DNA of 64,000 nt. It comes from Luteibacter sp. dw_328 (GTDB lineage Bacteria > Pseudomonadota > Gammaproteobacteria > Xanthomonadales > Rhodanobacteraceae). Positions 1-8,307 of the stretch are shown one piece after another. A program made the position numbers and the translations under genes. Position 1 is the first letter of the stretch; each line of letters opens with the position of its first letter. The DNA lies in NCBI RefSeq assembly GCF_018449605.1, contig NZ_JAAVUW010000011.1, positions 62,001-126,000 on the forward strand, written 5' to 3'. The notes under the pieces are model-generated. The model worked only from the letters and a program-made list of their open reading frames with translations. It made no database searches and was not told the DNA's origin.

Positions 1-1
1 G

Positions 2-796
2 AGCTACACCCTCGGCCTGCTGTTCCAGCCGACGCAGGACCTGAGCGCGTCGCTGGATTTCTATCGGATCAAGAAAACCGGCGTGATCGCGCAGCAGGAT
101 CCAAACGCCGTGCTCGATGCGTACTTTGCCGGTCAGCCACTGCCGGCGGGCTCGGCGATCGTGGCGGATGGTCCGGACCCGGCGGCGCCGGGCGCGCTTG
201 CGCGGCCCCTGGTCGTGGCGGCACCGTGGGTCAACCAGAACTCCCTGAAGACCCAGGGCGTGGACCTCGACCTCAAGGCTGGCTACAGCTTCAACGAGAA
301 CGTGCGCTTCACCAGTGAAATCAACCTGACCAAGATCATCAGCTGGAAGCTGAAGCTGGAGGACGGCACGACGCTCGAGTTCGTCGGTACGCACGGTCCT
401 TACGGTGTGTCGTCAGGTGCGGGCACGCCGCGTTACCGTGGCTCGTGGGCGAACAGCATCTCGTTCGGAAAGGCGACGATCACCGGCACGTTGTATTACA
501 CCAGCGGACTGAAGCTGACCGCGCCGGACGTTCAGGACGGCTGCTTCTCGACCAATACGGATACGGGCGACAACTTCCCGGCGGATTGCCGCATGGCCTC
601 GTTCACGGACTTCGACCTGACGGGCCGCTATGACCTCACGGAGAAAATCGCACTCACCGGCTCGGTGATGAACGCATTCGACAAGAAAGCGCCGTTCGAT
701 CCGCTGAACTATGCAGCGCTGAACTACAACCCGACCTATGCGCAGAACGGTGTGGTCGGGCGGTTCTTCACCGTGGGCGTGCGGGTGAAACTATAA
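2..796 (+). CDS. TonB-dependent receptor, C-terminal part (5' end outside window)
   Basis: The reading frame is open from the left edge and ends in the outer-membrane beta-barrel of a TonB-dependent receptor. Visible features are alternating barrel strands, the late-barrel phrase SLDFYRIKKTGVI, the block FDLTGRYDLTEKIALTGSVMNAFDKKAPFDP, and the terminal VGRFFTVGVRVKL, which ends in the hydrophobic strand typical of outer-membrane proteins. The plug domain and TonB box lie outside the window. Such receptors take up siderophores, vitamin B12 or glycans using energy from TonB-ExbBD. The substrate cannot be read from this fragment. It converges on the fnr-like gene with a 6-bp overlap of the stop regions. 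Confidence 0.88.
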   Translation, partial: SYTLGLLFQPTQDLSASLDFYRIKKTGVIAQQDPNAVLDAYFAGQPLPAGSAIVADGPDPAAPGALARPLVVAAPWVNQNSLKTQGVDLDLKAGYSFNENVRFTSEINLTKIISWKLKLEDGTTLEFVGTHGPYGVSSGAGTPRYRGSWANSISFGKATITGTLYYTSGLKLTAPDVQDGCFSTNTDTGDNFPADCRMASFTDFDLTGRYDLTEKIALTGSVMNAFDKKAPFDPLNYAALNYNPTYAQNGVVGRFFTVGVRVKL

Positions 797-1507
797 GAAC
801 CGATCGCGCAGGGATGCTTCATGGAGCACATCCACGCCATCCGCACGGATGGCGATGGATCCGTCGCTTCGCAACCTCGCCAGCATGCGCGTCACCGTGG
901 CCGCACTCATGCCCAGGTACGAACCGATATCGTCGCGTGACATCGGCAGGGGCACGAAGCCGCTGCCGATGCCTTCCACCCGGCGGCGGCGATCGAAGAG
1001 CTCCAGCAGGAAAGACGTCACCCGCTCCAGGGCCGATCCGTCGGTGGCGCGGCGCGTAAAGGCGCGTTCGCGCCGGCGCAGCGTGCGGAGATGGGTGGCA
1101 ATCGCTGCACTGTGTTCGCACAGTGCGTCGGTGGCGGTGCGGGGAAATCGGCAAAACCACGTCTTGCCGACGGCCACCACCGACGCGCTGTGCGTCTGTG
1201 TGCGCTGGGCGTCGAGTGCGAACAGTTCGCCCGGCAAATGAAAGGCAACAACACGCCCTTCGGTCACGGTCTTCGCCAGGCCGCTGTGCACGGCGAATGC
1301 TGCGAGGTGAGGTGCATCGGGCTGGACCAGCCGGTCTCCTTCGGAGAAGGGACCGACACGCTCGACCACCTCGCGCATGTCGAGAAGGTCGGGGTCGCCA
1401 CCACGGGTTGCTTCACAGGCGGCGGCGTGCCGACACGACGCATTGCAGCAGACGGACGGCCGGCGTGAGGTGCTGGACTGGCTGGCGATGGCTGATGCGG
1501 TCGACAC
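791..1507 (-). CDS. Crp/Fnr family transcriptional regulator with Fnr-like cysteines
   Basis: A 238-aa regulator with a cyclic-nucleotide-binding-like sensor (about residues 45-150) and a C-terminal winged helix. The recognition helix block MSRDDIGSYLGMSAATVTRM (about residues 190-210) is close to that of FNR. N-terminal cysteines at 20, 21, 25 and 31 and an internal Cys119 resemble the FNR arrangement (C20, C23, C29, C122) that holds an oxygen-sensing [4Fe-4S] cluster. The spacing between the first two ligands is wider here. The GTG start is chosen because a strong GGAGG lies 6 nt upstream. Oxygen or redox sensing is inferred from the cysteines. Family membership is firm. Confidence 0.9.
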   Translation of the reverse strand: MSTASAIASQSSTSRRPSVCCNASCRHAAACEATRGGDPDLLDMREVVERVGPFSEGDRLVQPDAPHLAAFAVHSGLAKTVTEGRVVAFHLPGELFALDAQRTQTHSASVVAVGKTWFCRFPRTATDALCEHSAAIATHLRTLRRRERAFTRRATDGSALERVTSFLLELFDRRRRVEGIGSGFVPLPMSRDDIGSYLGMSAATVTRMLARLRSDGSIAIRADGVDVLHEASLRDRFL

Positions 1508-1648
1508 GGGTAACCTCCGGCACTCACGAAGCGCACCCGCATTTTAGGCCCCGATGTGGAGGGCGATGAGAACGGTCATCCCGCCGTGCGCTTTTGCCGC
1601 AGGGGACCCACCCATTGACCTTGTCGTGGTTTTGCCTTAGTAAGAGCG

Positions 1649-1882
1649 ATGGGGGAACACCAAAAGGGGGCCGTCAAGGCCATGGCACGTCGAGTCACGC
1701 AAGTCAGCTCACCCGTCGTCGAAGACATCCGTTCCAACGCAGCGCCCTGGCCCGATGGCTTCATGCCCGGCACGGTGGCGCCGTTCGTCATGCGTTATGG
1801 GGTGGATTTCCTGGTCGCCATGCAGCGCACCGCCACCGCGCACGACACCGCCGTGGCGCCGGACGAAGTCGAGCCTGCTTAA
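1649..1882 (+). CDS. small hypothetical protein (77 aa)
   Basis: A short ORF with coding-like third positions (mostly G or C) and no domain that I recognise. The peptide is soluble, ends in an acidic tail (VAPDEVEPA), and carries a central stretch with the wording MRYGVDFLVAMQRTATAHDT. A second in-frame ATG at 1682 (MARRVTQ) may be the true start. Its last bases overlap the stop of a small gene on the other strand by 4 bp. Function is unknown. Confidence 0.5.
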   Translation: MGEHQKGAVKAMARRVTQVSSPVVEDIRSNAAPWPDGFMPGTVAPFVMRYGVDFLVAMQRTATAHDTAVAPDEVEPA

Positions 1883-2028
1883 CGTTCCGAGGGATGCGAG
1901 CGAGGTGCCCGCGCGCCATCGTCCGGCGTGTCGCCGGCTGGGCCGCCTTTAAGAATGCCGCCGACGACGACGATCGCTATCGTCGCCGCAATGAGGGCGA
2001 GCAGGGCGTAATAGCGGGTTCGATTCAT
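1879..2028 (-). CDS. 49-aa single-pass membrane protein
   Basis: The ORF starts MNRTRYYALLALIAATIAIV, followed by VVGGILK and a polar Gly/Pro/Asp/Arg tail. This gives one clear transmembrane helix (about residues 7-28) after a positively charged N-terminus. A GGAG sequence sits 9 nt upstream of the ATG. It lies 46 bp downstream of the histidine kinase gene in the same direction and may be its operon partner. The short size makes it easy to miss. Function is unknown, and whether it is made is inferred from the ribosome site and composition. Confidence 0.6.
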   Translation of the reverse strand: MNRTRYYALLALIAATIAIVVVGGILKGGPAGDTPDDGARAPRSHPSER

Positions 2029-2074
2029 GAGGCCAGTCTCCGTGGGCCTGGGTCAACGAAATGGATGGCTCACG

Positions 2075-3556
2075 TTACGTGCCCGTGGTGCCAAGCAGAT
2101 CGGCCACGGCATCGATGAGCGCGTGAACGGAGAACGGCTTGCTGAGCATGGCTGTGCGCTCCGGCAACGCGGGCGTGTCCGCGAAAGCATCCCACGCGTA
2201 GCCGGTCACGAACAGCACGGGCACGTTCCGCAAGGTTTCGCGAACGGCCAGCGCGAGTTGCCGACCGTCCATGCCCGGCAGGCCGATATCGGTGACCAGG
2301 ATGTCGGGTGGCGGTCCGGCGTCGATCAGGTGGAGCGCTTCGTAGGCTTCGGCGCAGTCACTGACCCGGTAACCCGCTTCTTCCAGCACTTCTCGCGCGA
2401 TGGAACGAAGCATCTCTTCGTCCTCGACCAGGAGAACGTGCTGGCCTTTGCCGCGCACGAGCGCAGCGTCGACATGGGCATGGACGGCAGCATTTTCGCC
2501 GACGTGCCGGGGCAGCCAGAGGCTTACCGACGTGCCTGCGCCAGGGCTCGATTCGATGATGGCGCGGCCTCCGGTCTGGCGTGCGAACCCGTCCACCATC
2601 GACAGCCCAAGCCCCGTTCCCTGGCCGATGGCCTTGGTGGTGAAGAAAGGGTCGAACGCCTTCTCGACCACGCTCTGCGACATGCCGGTGCCGGTATCGC
2701 TCACGGTGATCACCACGTAATCTCGGCGTCCCCTGCCGATGTCCGCGCGCTCGACGTTACGGGTCCGGATGGTCATCATGCCGCCCGCCGGCATCGCGTC
2801 TCGCGCATTGATCGCCAGGTTGAGGACGGCGCTCTCCAACTGGCTGGCATCGGACAGGGTGCGCCAGAGGCCGTCCTGCATCTGGAGGTCGAGTGTGACC
2901 TGTTCGCCGATCAGCGGACGCAGTAGCAGATCCAGTTCCCTGACAAGCGCGTTGGCGTCCACGTCGGACAGCGACAGGGCCTGCTGACGGGCATAGGCAA
3001 GCAGCCGATGCGTGAGGCCGGCGGCGCGCTTGACCGCGCCGCTGGCAGCGTCGAGCAGCCGGCGCGTGCCATCGAGACGCCCGTTGTCCAGTCGTTCGGC
3101 GACGACTTCGATCGCACCGCCGATGCCGCCGAGGATATTGTTGAAGTCGTGCGCGATACCGCCCGTGAGGCGCCCCAGTGCCTCCAGCTTCTGGGCGTGG
3201 CGTTGTTGTTCGTCCATATCCCGGCGGCGCTGCGTATCGCGGCCCATGCCGTAAATGACGTTGCCGTCAGGCACGCCGGTCCACGCGAACCATCGGTAGT
3301 TGTCGTCTTTCGTGCGCAGTCGTAACTCGAGATCTTCGACAACGTCACCGTCAAACATCTGGCTGACCGCGTCGCGCGCGCGGTCGAGATCGTCGGCGTG
3401 GACCAATGCCTCGAAGTCGAGGCCGACCAGCTCGCTGGCCTCGTAGCCCAGCTCACTTTGCCAGGCGGGGTTGGTGTCCCGAAAACGGCCGTCGCGCGCA
3501 AGCACCACGTAGAGGTCGCGCGAGATGGCCCAAATCTTTTCCCGGCCGTCGGTCAT
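2075..3556 (-). CDS. hybrid sensor histidine kinase (PAS-HisKA-HATPase-receiver)
   Basis: A 493-aa soluble hybrid kinase. An N-terminal PAS domain (about residues 8-115) precedes the phospho-acceptor motif GGIAHDFNNIL with His136. The N-box (LAINARDAMPAGG, Asn250), G1 (DTGTGM) and G2 (GQGTGLGLSMV) ATP-binding motifs follow. A C-terminal receiver domain begins at HVLLVEDEE and carries phospho-acceptor Asp423 (VTDIGLPGMDG) and Lys473 (SKPF). There is no membrane segment, so the signal is probably cytoplasmic and sensed by PAS. The start is placed just after the amidohydrolase stop, 7 bp away, suggesting co-transcription. No separate output regulator is nearby. Confidence 0.93.
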   Translation of the reverse strand: MTDGREKIWAISRDLYVVLARDGRFRDTNPAWQSELGYEASELVGLDFEALVHADDLDRARDAVSQMFDGDVVEDLELRLRTKDDNYRWFAWTGVPDGNVIYGMGRDTQRRRDMDEQQRHAQKLEALGRLTGGIAHDFNNILGGIGGAIEVVAERLDNGRLDGTRRLLDAASGAVKRAAGLTHRLLAYARQQALSLSDVDANALVRELDLLLRPLIGEQVTLDLQMQDGLWRTLSDASQLESAVLNLAINARDAMPAGGMMTIRTRNVERADIGRGRRDYVVITVSDTGTGMSQSVVEKAFDPFFTTKAIGQGTGLGLSMVDGFARQTGGRAIIESSPGAGTSVSLWLPRHVGENAAVHAHVDAALVRGKGQHVLLVEDEEMLRSIAREVLEEAGYRVSDCAEAYEALHLIDAGPPPDILVTDIGLPGMDGRQLALAVRETLRNVPVLFVTGYAWDAFADTPALPERTAMLSKPFSVHALIDAVADLLGTTGT

Positions 3557-3563
3557 TGCCGGC

Positions 3564-4928
3564 TCAGGGCTTGAACGTGTCGACGGGCCCTGAAACCTGG
3601 CGACCGCGCTGCCACACGGCGTCGATGGTCGTTGTCGCTTCGATGTCACCCGAGGGATCGTTATCAAGCACGATGAAGTCGGCCCGCTTGCCATTCGCAA
3701 GCACGCCGCGATCGTCCAGGCCCAGTAGCTGCGCGGCGCTCTGTGTCGCGACGTGGATCGCCTCCAGCGGGGTCAGGCCGGCGTCGACCATCAGGGCCAG
3801 CTCGCGATGCTCCGCGAAGCCGGGAATCCGTAGCGGCATGGCGCCTGCATCCGTGCCGAAACCTATCTTTACGCCGGCGTCGTGCAGGGTCTTCAGGTTC
3901 TTGAGGTTGACCTGCAAGGCCTCTTCGTTGACCGGTGTCGAGCCGTCGTTGTTTACCTTGTCGCGCCACGCGCCATCGGCAAACTGTTTGGCCAGGTCTG
4001 GCTGCACGGCATGCTGGAAGAAGGGGCGGTCCATCCAGCCGGGGTGGCGCGCATAGATGAACGCAGCTTCGTTGAGATCCAGTGTGGCGATGTACCAGGT
4101 GCCATGCTGTTTCAGCGCCTCGATGAAACCCGGGTCGACCGGCTTGTCGCGCACGCCATGGGCAAGGATGTCCACTCCGGCGTCGACCAGTTGCCGCGCA
4201 TCTTCCAGGTAATAGACGTGTGCGGCCACCCGCAGGTGCTTCGCGTGGGCCTCGTCGATCACGGCGTGCCAGATCTCCGGCTTCATCTTGACGGGAAGGC
4301 TGCCGTTGAAATCGTCCAGCCAGATCTTGATCAGGTCCGTTCCGCGTGCCGCTGCGGCGTCCACATCGGCGCGAGCTTCCTCCGGCGTGGCAGGGCGGTC
4401 GAGCTGGTTGGGCCCGGCCTGCATCATCTTGGCCGGTGGCGCCCCGTTAGGCACGCCGATACCCCGGTCGGCGCCGAACAGGTCGGCACCGTCAGCGTTG
4501 CCGGCATGCAGGTCGGCACGGAGGGGATAGAAAATGTCGGGGTTGTTCACGCCGAGCGAGGTCACCGTGGTCACGCCGTAGGCCCGCCATTGGCGCAGTT
4601 GGCGAAGCCCGTTCTCGCGCGTATAGAGTTCGGGCAGTCCGCTCTTGCTGCCGTCCACGGAGCCGATATGTCCGTGGTCGGAGACCAGCCCGGGAATGAT
4701 CGTCTTTCCCGTGTAATCGATGACCTTGGTACCCGCCGGCATCTTCGCGCGAAGGCCCGAGCCCATGAGCGAGATGTGGTCGCCGTCGATCACCAGGGTG
4801 ACATCCTCCCGTGGCGGTGCACCGGTGCCGTCGATGACGCGTGCGCCGCGGATCACGGTCGCGGCGCCGACCGGACTGGAAGCGGCAGCCAGCGCGAGGG
4901 CGAGCAGGGTGGGGCGGAGCAGGGTCAT
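3564..4928 (-). CDS. secreted amidohydrolase family protein
   Basis: A 454-aa metal-dependent hydrolase of the amidohydrolase/imidazolonepropionase-like group. A signal peptide (MTLLRPTLLALALAAAS, cleaved near VGA-A) indicates periplasmic export. Metal-site motifs visible are LVSDHGHIG near residue 75, LIKIWLDDF, AAHVYYLEDAR, DILAHGVRD and FGTDAGAMP. The C-terminal RGVLANGKRADFIVLDNDP is the usual closing strand of the composite sheet. The start at 4928 is preferred over the ATG at 4937 because AGGAAGG lies 9 nt upstream of it. The substrate is not predictable, though related enzymes act on peptides, cyclic amides or hydantoins. Confidence 0.88.
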   Translation of the reverse strand: MTLLRPTLLALALAAASSPVGAATVIRGARVIDGTGAPPREDVTLVIDGDHISLMGSGLRAKMPAGTKVIDYTGKTIIPGLVSDHGHIGSVDGSKSGLPELYTRENGLRQLRQWRAYGVTTVTSLGVNNPDIFYPLRADLHAGNADGADLFGADRGIGVPNGAPPAKMMQAGPNQLDRPATPEEARADVDAAAARGTDLIKIWLDDFNGSLPVKMKPEIWHAVIDEAHAKHLRVAAHVYYLEDARQLVDAGVDILAHGVRDKPVDPGFIEALKQHGTWYIATLDLNEAAFIYARHPGWMDRPFFQHAVQPDLAKQFADGAWRDKVNNDGSTPVNEEALQVNLKNLKTLHDAGVKIGFGTDAGAMPLRIPGFAEHRELALMVDAGLTPLEAIHVATQSAAQLLGLDDRGVLANGKRADFIVLDNDPSGDIEATTTIDAVWQRGRQVSGPVDTFKP

Positions 4929-5081
4929 GGAAAACATCCTTCCTGGTGATTGCCCGTCACGAATAATGCACGAGGTGCGAAGACCGTGTCGTTGCGAAAT
5001 TCGTCGTGGCGCCGTTGTCACACGCGGTGCACAGGCAGCGGCCGAATCTCCGTACCCACATCCACCGCGGAGCACCAGGCA

Positions 5082-5210
5082 ATGGAAGAGAAAGACATCA
5101 CCCCCGTAGCGGACAAGCAACGCGGCGGCATCGGCTACATCCTGCTCTGGGTGCTGGGCGTGCCGATTCCGATCCTCATCCTGATCTTCCTTGTACGCGG
5201 TTGCACGTAA
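5082..5210 (+). CDS. 42-aa membrane protein
   Basis: A tiny ORF encoding a charged N-terminus (MEEKDITPVADKQRGG) followed by one strongly hydrophobic helix (IGYILLWVLGVPIPILILIF) and the ending LVRGCT. The pattern matches small conserved single-span proteins common in proteobacteria, but I cannot name a function. It is transcribed divergently from the amidohydrolase and sits 60 bp before an acyltransferase gene. A GGAG lies about 11 nt upstream of the ATG. The whole is too ordered in its hydrophobicity to be a chance ORF. Confidence 0.62.
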   Translation: MEEKDITPVADKQRGGIGYILLWVLGVPIPILILIFLVRGCT

Positions 5211-5270
5211 CCCCCCTCGAAGCGCCCCGTACTGTCGTATAAGCTTCCGTGATCCATTACGGAAGTGCCC

Positions 5271-6401
5271 ATGTCCCAGGCAACCCTGCCGCGCAGTCCC
5301 GGTATCGACATGCTGCGCGGTGTCAGCATCGCTCTCGTCGTGATTCACCACCTGGGCCTGCGGCTTCCGTTACATAAGACGGGGGCCGCGGGCTGGGTTC
5401 CGGTATTTATCCTGAAGGGTTTGATCTTCAACGGATACGAGGCCGTTTTCCTCTTTTTCGTGGTATCCGGCTTCCTGATCACGCGACACACGCTGGAGCG
5501 AGACGGCGCCCTGGGGACGATCGACTGGCGCAGCTTTTACGCGCGCCGCGTGGCACGCATTGCGCCTTGTCTGCTCGGAATCCTTGCGATCCTGCTCGCC
5601 TGCCACGCGCTGGGCGTGCCCAACTACGTGATAGATGCGGGTCGGCAATCGCCGGGCGGCGCCACGCTGTCCGCGCTCACGTTTACCCTGAATGTCTACG
5701 AGGGCCATACGGGTTGGCTACCGGGGGGATGGGACGTGCTCTGGTCGCTTTCCGTCGAAGAGCTGTTCTATGTTGCTTTTCCCCTGATGTGCCTCGGCCT
5801 TGGCAAGACACGATGGCTGGTGCCGCTGTTACTGCTGTTGGTCTTCTCCGTGCCTTTTACGCGCGCGGCGATCGTCGACAACGAGATCTGGCAGGAAAAA
5901 GCGTATCTGCCGGGCATGGGTGCCATTGCCGCAGGGGTTCTCGCCGCCCTGTTCACCGCGCGCCACGGCGTTCTCCCGCGCCGGGCTCGTCGAGTGCTTG
6001 CCGTCATCGGGGTGGTTGCCCTGGCCCTCGTGATGTTCTCCGGGGGATGGTTGTGGCACGCGATCCACGAGGGCTACATGCTCGTCCTCATTGGCTCCGC
6101 GGTGTGCCTGGTCCTTGCGGCGCCAGAAGGCGGAAACGCGCCACGCGGAGGCGGCTGGCTGAGGTCGATGGGGCGGGCCAGCTACGAGATCTATCTCACG
6201 CACATGTTCATCGTGTTCGCGCTGGTGGGCGTTGCCAGGATGACCGGCACCGACACGGTCTGGGGATGGGTATGGTATTTGCCCGCATTGGGCCTTTGCT
6301 GGCTGCTTGGCGGGCTCGTTTCACGTTATGTGTCGGAGCCCGCTAACCGTGCACTTCGGGCGCGCATGCTCAAGCCCGCTCGTGCGGTTGCGACGGTGTG
6401 A
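5271..6401 (+). CDS. acyltransferase family membrane protein (Acyl_transf_3, OafA-like)
   Basis: A 376-aa integral membrane acyltransferase with about ten hydrophobic helices. The N-terminus GIDMLRGVSIALVVIHH carries the family's Arg and catalytic His context. VSGFLITRHTLERDG and YARRVARIAPCL match the second and third helices. Such proteins transfer acetyl or other acyl groups to surface polysaccharide or other extracytoplasmic acceptors. The acceptor here is unknown, since no polysaccharide genes are adjacent. The ATG at 5271 has GGAA 8 nt upstream. The 3' end overlaps the converging YihY gene by 32 bp. Confidence 0.9.
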   Translation: MSQATLPRSPGIDMLRGVSIALVVIHHLGLRLPLHKTGAAGWVPVFILKGLIFNGYEAVFLFFVVSGFLITRHTLERDGALGTIDWRSFYARRVARIAPCLLGILAILLACHALGVPNYVIDAGRQSPGGATLSALTFTLNVYEGHTGWLPGGWDVLWSLSVEELFYVAFPLMCLGLGKTRWLVPLLLLLVFSVPFTRAAIVDNEIWQEKAYLPGMGAIAAGVLAALFTARHGVLPRRARRVLAVIGVVALALVMFSGGWLWHAIHEGYMLVLIGSAVCLVLAAPEGGNAPRGGGWLRSMGRASYEIYLTHMFIVFALVGVARMTGTDTVWGWVWYLPALGLCWLLGGLVSRYVSEPANRALRARMLKPARAVATV

Positions 6402-7269
6402 CCTCATCGGCAAAGCTCTCGGCATGTTCCGCTGGCCGGATCTTTGCCCCGCGCGCCACAGCTAGCCCACGGGTGAGCTCAGCGCCCAGAAGCACGATGA
6501 TGGACGCGTAATACACCCACGTCAGCAGCACGACAATGGCGCCGGCGGGACCGTAGGCGCCTCCGATGGATGCATGCTCGATATAAAGACCGATGACGAA
6601 CTTCCCGGCCGCGAACAGAACGGCGGTGAGGATGCCGCCTCGGGTAGCGTCCTTCCAGGCAATCTGCGCGTCCGGTAGCACGCGGTACATCGCGCCAAAG
6701 GCGATCGCGAACACGACGAACGAAACACCTGCTTCGGTGAACTGCCAGGCCGTCGTATCGCCCGGAATCATGGCCTTGATCAGCCCGTTGATAACAAAGG
6801 AGATGATCAGCAGGAAGGCGATGCCGACCAGCAGGCCGAAGGCCCGTGCACGCGTGCGAAGCCAGCCCACGACGGCCTCACCGGGCTTGGCCCGAAGCTT
6901 CCACACCCGGTTCAGCGTGGACTGCAACTGGGTGAAGACGGCGGAAGCGCTGAAGAGCGTGATGAACAGGCCGATGAGGCCGACCACGTTACCCAGGTGG
7001 GGCCGTTGCTTTGCGTTGTCGATGACAAGCTTTACGGCGCCGGCGCCTTGCGTGCCGATGACACTGGTGAGGCTGTCGACGAGGTCGTTTTGCCATTCGG
7101 GGCGAAGTGCCGCGAGCACCCACAACAAAAGCACCAGCAAGGGTGCGAACGACAAGGCCGAATAAAAGGAAAGCGCCGCGGCCCGGGTCATCAGCTCGTC
7201 GTCCGTGAATCCGTCGATCGCGGTGCGGACGGACTTGGTCGCGAGGTCGAGCCAGCGGCGCAGGGACAT
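6370..7269 (-). CDS. YihY/virulence factor BrkB family protein
   Basis: An inner-membrane protein of about 299 aa with six hydrophobic segments. Family wording is clear: ALSFYSALSFAPLLVLLLWV near the N-terminus, GLIGLFITLFSASAVFTQLQ in the middle and YGPAGAIVVLLTWVYYAS near the C-terminus, ending in a polar tail. YihY/BrkB proteins are widespread, and the old name RNase BN was a mis-assignment; their role is not settled. The start was taken at MSLRRWLD because the upstream TTG has no better ribosome site. It converges with and overlaps the acyltransferase gene. Confidence 0.9.
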   Translation of the reverse strand: MSLRRWLDLATKSVRTAIDGFTDDELMTRAAALSFYSALSFAPLLVLLLWVLAALRPEWQNDLVDSLTSVIGTQGAGAVKLVIDNAKQRPHLGNVVGLIGLFITLFSASAVFTQLQSTLNRVWKLRAKPGEAVVGWLRTRARAFGLLVGIAFLLIISFVINGLIKAMIPGDTTAWQFTEAGVSFVVFAIAFGAMYRVLPDAQIAWKDATRGGILTAVLFAAGKFVIGLYIEHASIGGAYGPAGAIVVLLTWVYYASIIVLLGAELTRGLAVARGAKIRPAEHAESFADEVTPSQPHERA

Positions 7270-7278
7270 GATCAAGGG

Positions 7279-7307
7279 GCGCGGGAGTCGGTTAAGACCT
7301 CCCGCGC
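7279..7307 (-). terminator. hairpin between csbD-like gene and yihY-like gene
   Basis: A perfect 9-bp stem, GCGCGGGAG paired with CTCCCGCGC across an 11-nt loop, lies just after the CsbD stop and before the YihY start. The run of T downstream on the minus strand is weak, so it may attenuate rather than terminate. Confidence 0.45.
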
Positions 7308-7314
7308 TGCCGAA

Positions 7315-7500
7315 TCAATGATGGCGATCGGTGTCACGTGCTTTGTCCGCGGCCTTGCCGACTTCCTTCTGGACCTTGCCGGCGTTCTTTTCGATATTGC
7401 CCGCCGCTTCTTTGGCGTGGTTGCCGGTCACCTTGCCGACGACTTCCTTCACGGCGCCTTTCACTTCGTGCTTCGTGCCTTCGGTACGATTCTTGTCCAC
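7315..7500 (-). CDS. CsbD family stress-response protein
   Basis: A 61-aa hydrophilic protein with the family signature VDKNRTEGTKHEVKGAVKEV followed by VGKVTGNHAKEAAGN. CsbD-like proteins (E. coli YjbJ) are small, highly charged, abundant in stationary phase and general stress, and of unknown biochemical role. The GTG start at 7500 is chosen because GAGG lies 9 nt upstream and because family members begin at the DKN block. A longer frame to 7530 adds residues that the family lacks. It shares orientation with the YihY gene but is separated from it by a hairpin. Confidence 0.88.
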   Translation of the reverse strand: MDKNRTEGTKHEVKGAVKEVVGKVTGNHAKEAAGNIEKNAGKVQKEVGKAADKARDTDRHH

Positions 7501-7603
7501 GATGGAGATCCTCACCTGGCTCTGCGTCATTCGCAGCGGGATCGATTTACGCCGTTACGGCATTACAGACGCGTGAAGCGAATGTGCGTCGGCATTCACT
7601 CGT

Positions 7604-8212
7604 TCACGGCGGCGCAGGATAGTTCGACGCCTTCAGGATCGTCGCCAGGTGCGCCGCGTTCGTGGTGAGCGTCGCGATGGTACTGGCGACTTTTTCGGGT
7701 GTCTTTTTCAGGTCGATATAGTTTGTGTCGCTCATCGCTTCGCCCACCCAATAGGCCGAGCTACCCGCAGGAATCGTGAAGCCGACGTCGGCAAGGGCCT
7801 GATACAGCTCGGCGGTCACGTGATGCGCACCATCCTCGTTGCCTACCACGCCGACGATGCCGACCTTGCCGAATGTCGGGTAGCGGCCATCGTCGCCGAT
7901 ATCACCGAGGATGGCGTCCATACGCTCGATAACGCGCTTGGAGACGCTGGAGGGTTGTCCCATCCAGATCGGCGTGGCGATGACAAGAATGTCCGCCGCC
8001 ATGAGCCGTTCGCGCAGCTTTGGCCAGTCGTCGCCTTCGCCCTCGTCATGCTTCACGCCGGGCTTGATGTTCAGGTCGACCACGCGCGCGCTGTCCGTTT
8101 CGACGCCGTGCTTCTTCAGGCCGTCAAGCAATTGGTCCAGCAGTTTCTGGGTCGAGGACGGCTTGGGTGAGGGCGATAGCGTGCAGTTCAGTCCCAGGGC
8201 TTTCAGCGTCAT
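7604..8212 (-). CDS. NAD(P)H-dependent FMN reductase / flavodoxin-like oxidoreductase
   Basis: A 202-aa flavodoxin-fold protein. The phosphate-binding first loop is LNCTLSPSPKPSSTQKLLDQ, and the flavin-contact loop is ATPIWMGQPSSVSKRVIERM. Members reduce FMN or quinones, or act as NAD(P)H-dependent oxidoreductases. The physiological acceptor cannot be told. The ATG at 8212 has GGAGAGG upstream; a longer frame to 8290 is unlikely. It is transcribed divergently from the NRAMP transporter with a 95-bp shared intergenic region. Confidence 0.85.
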   Translation of the reverse strand: MTLKALGLNCTLSPSPKPSSTQKLLDQLLDGLKKHGVETDSARVVDLNIKPGVKHDEGEGDDWPKLRERLMAADILVIATPIWMGQPSSVSKRVIERMDAILGDIGDDGRYPTFGKVGIVGVVGNEDGAHHVTAELYQALADVGFTIPAGSSAYWVGEAMSDTNYIDLKKTPEKVASTIATLTTNAAHLATILKASNYPAPP

Positions 8213-8307
8213 GGGGGCCTCTCCGTTGGAAAGGTCTAAACGTGACGCCGCGTCCGTGCAATGCGCGTCGTCTTCAGGTGCATACGTCACTGCGGTTCTT
8301 CGTTAGC

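Noticed and set aside
1594-2118. A 174-codon plus-strand frame near 1.6-2.1 kb
   Set aside because: It conflicts with the better-supported small genes at 1649-1882 (plus) and 1879-2028 (minus) and has an Arg/His-rich, domain-free product.
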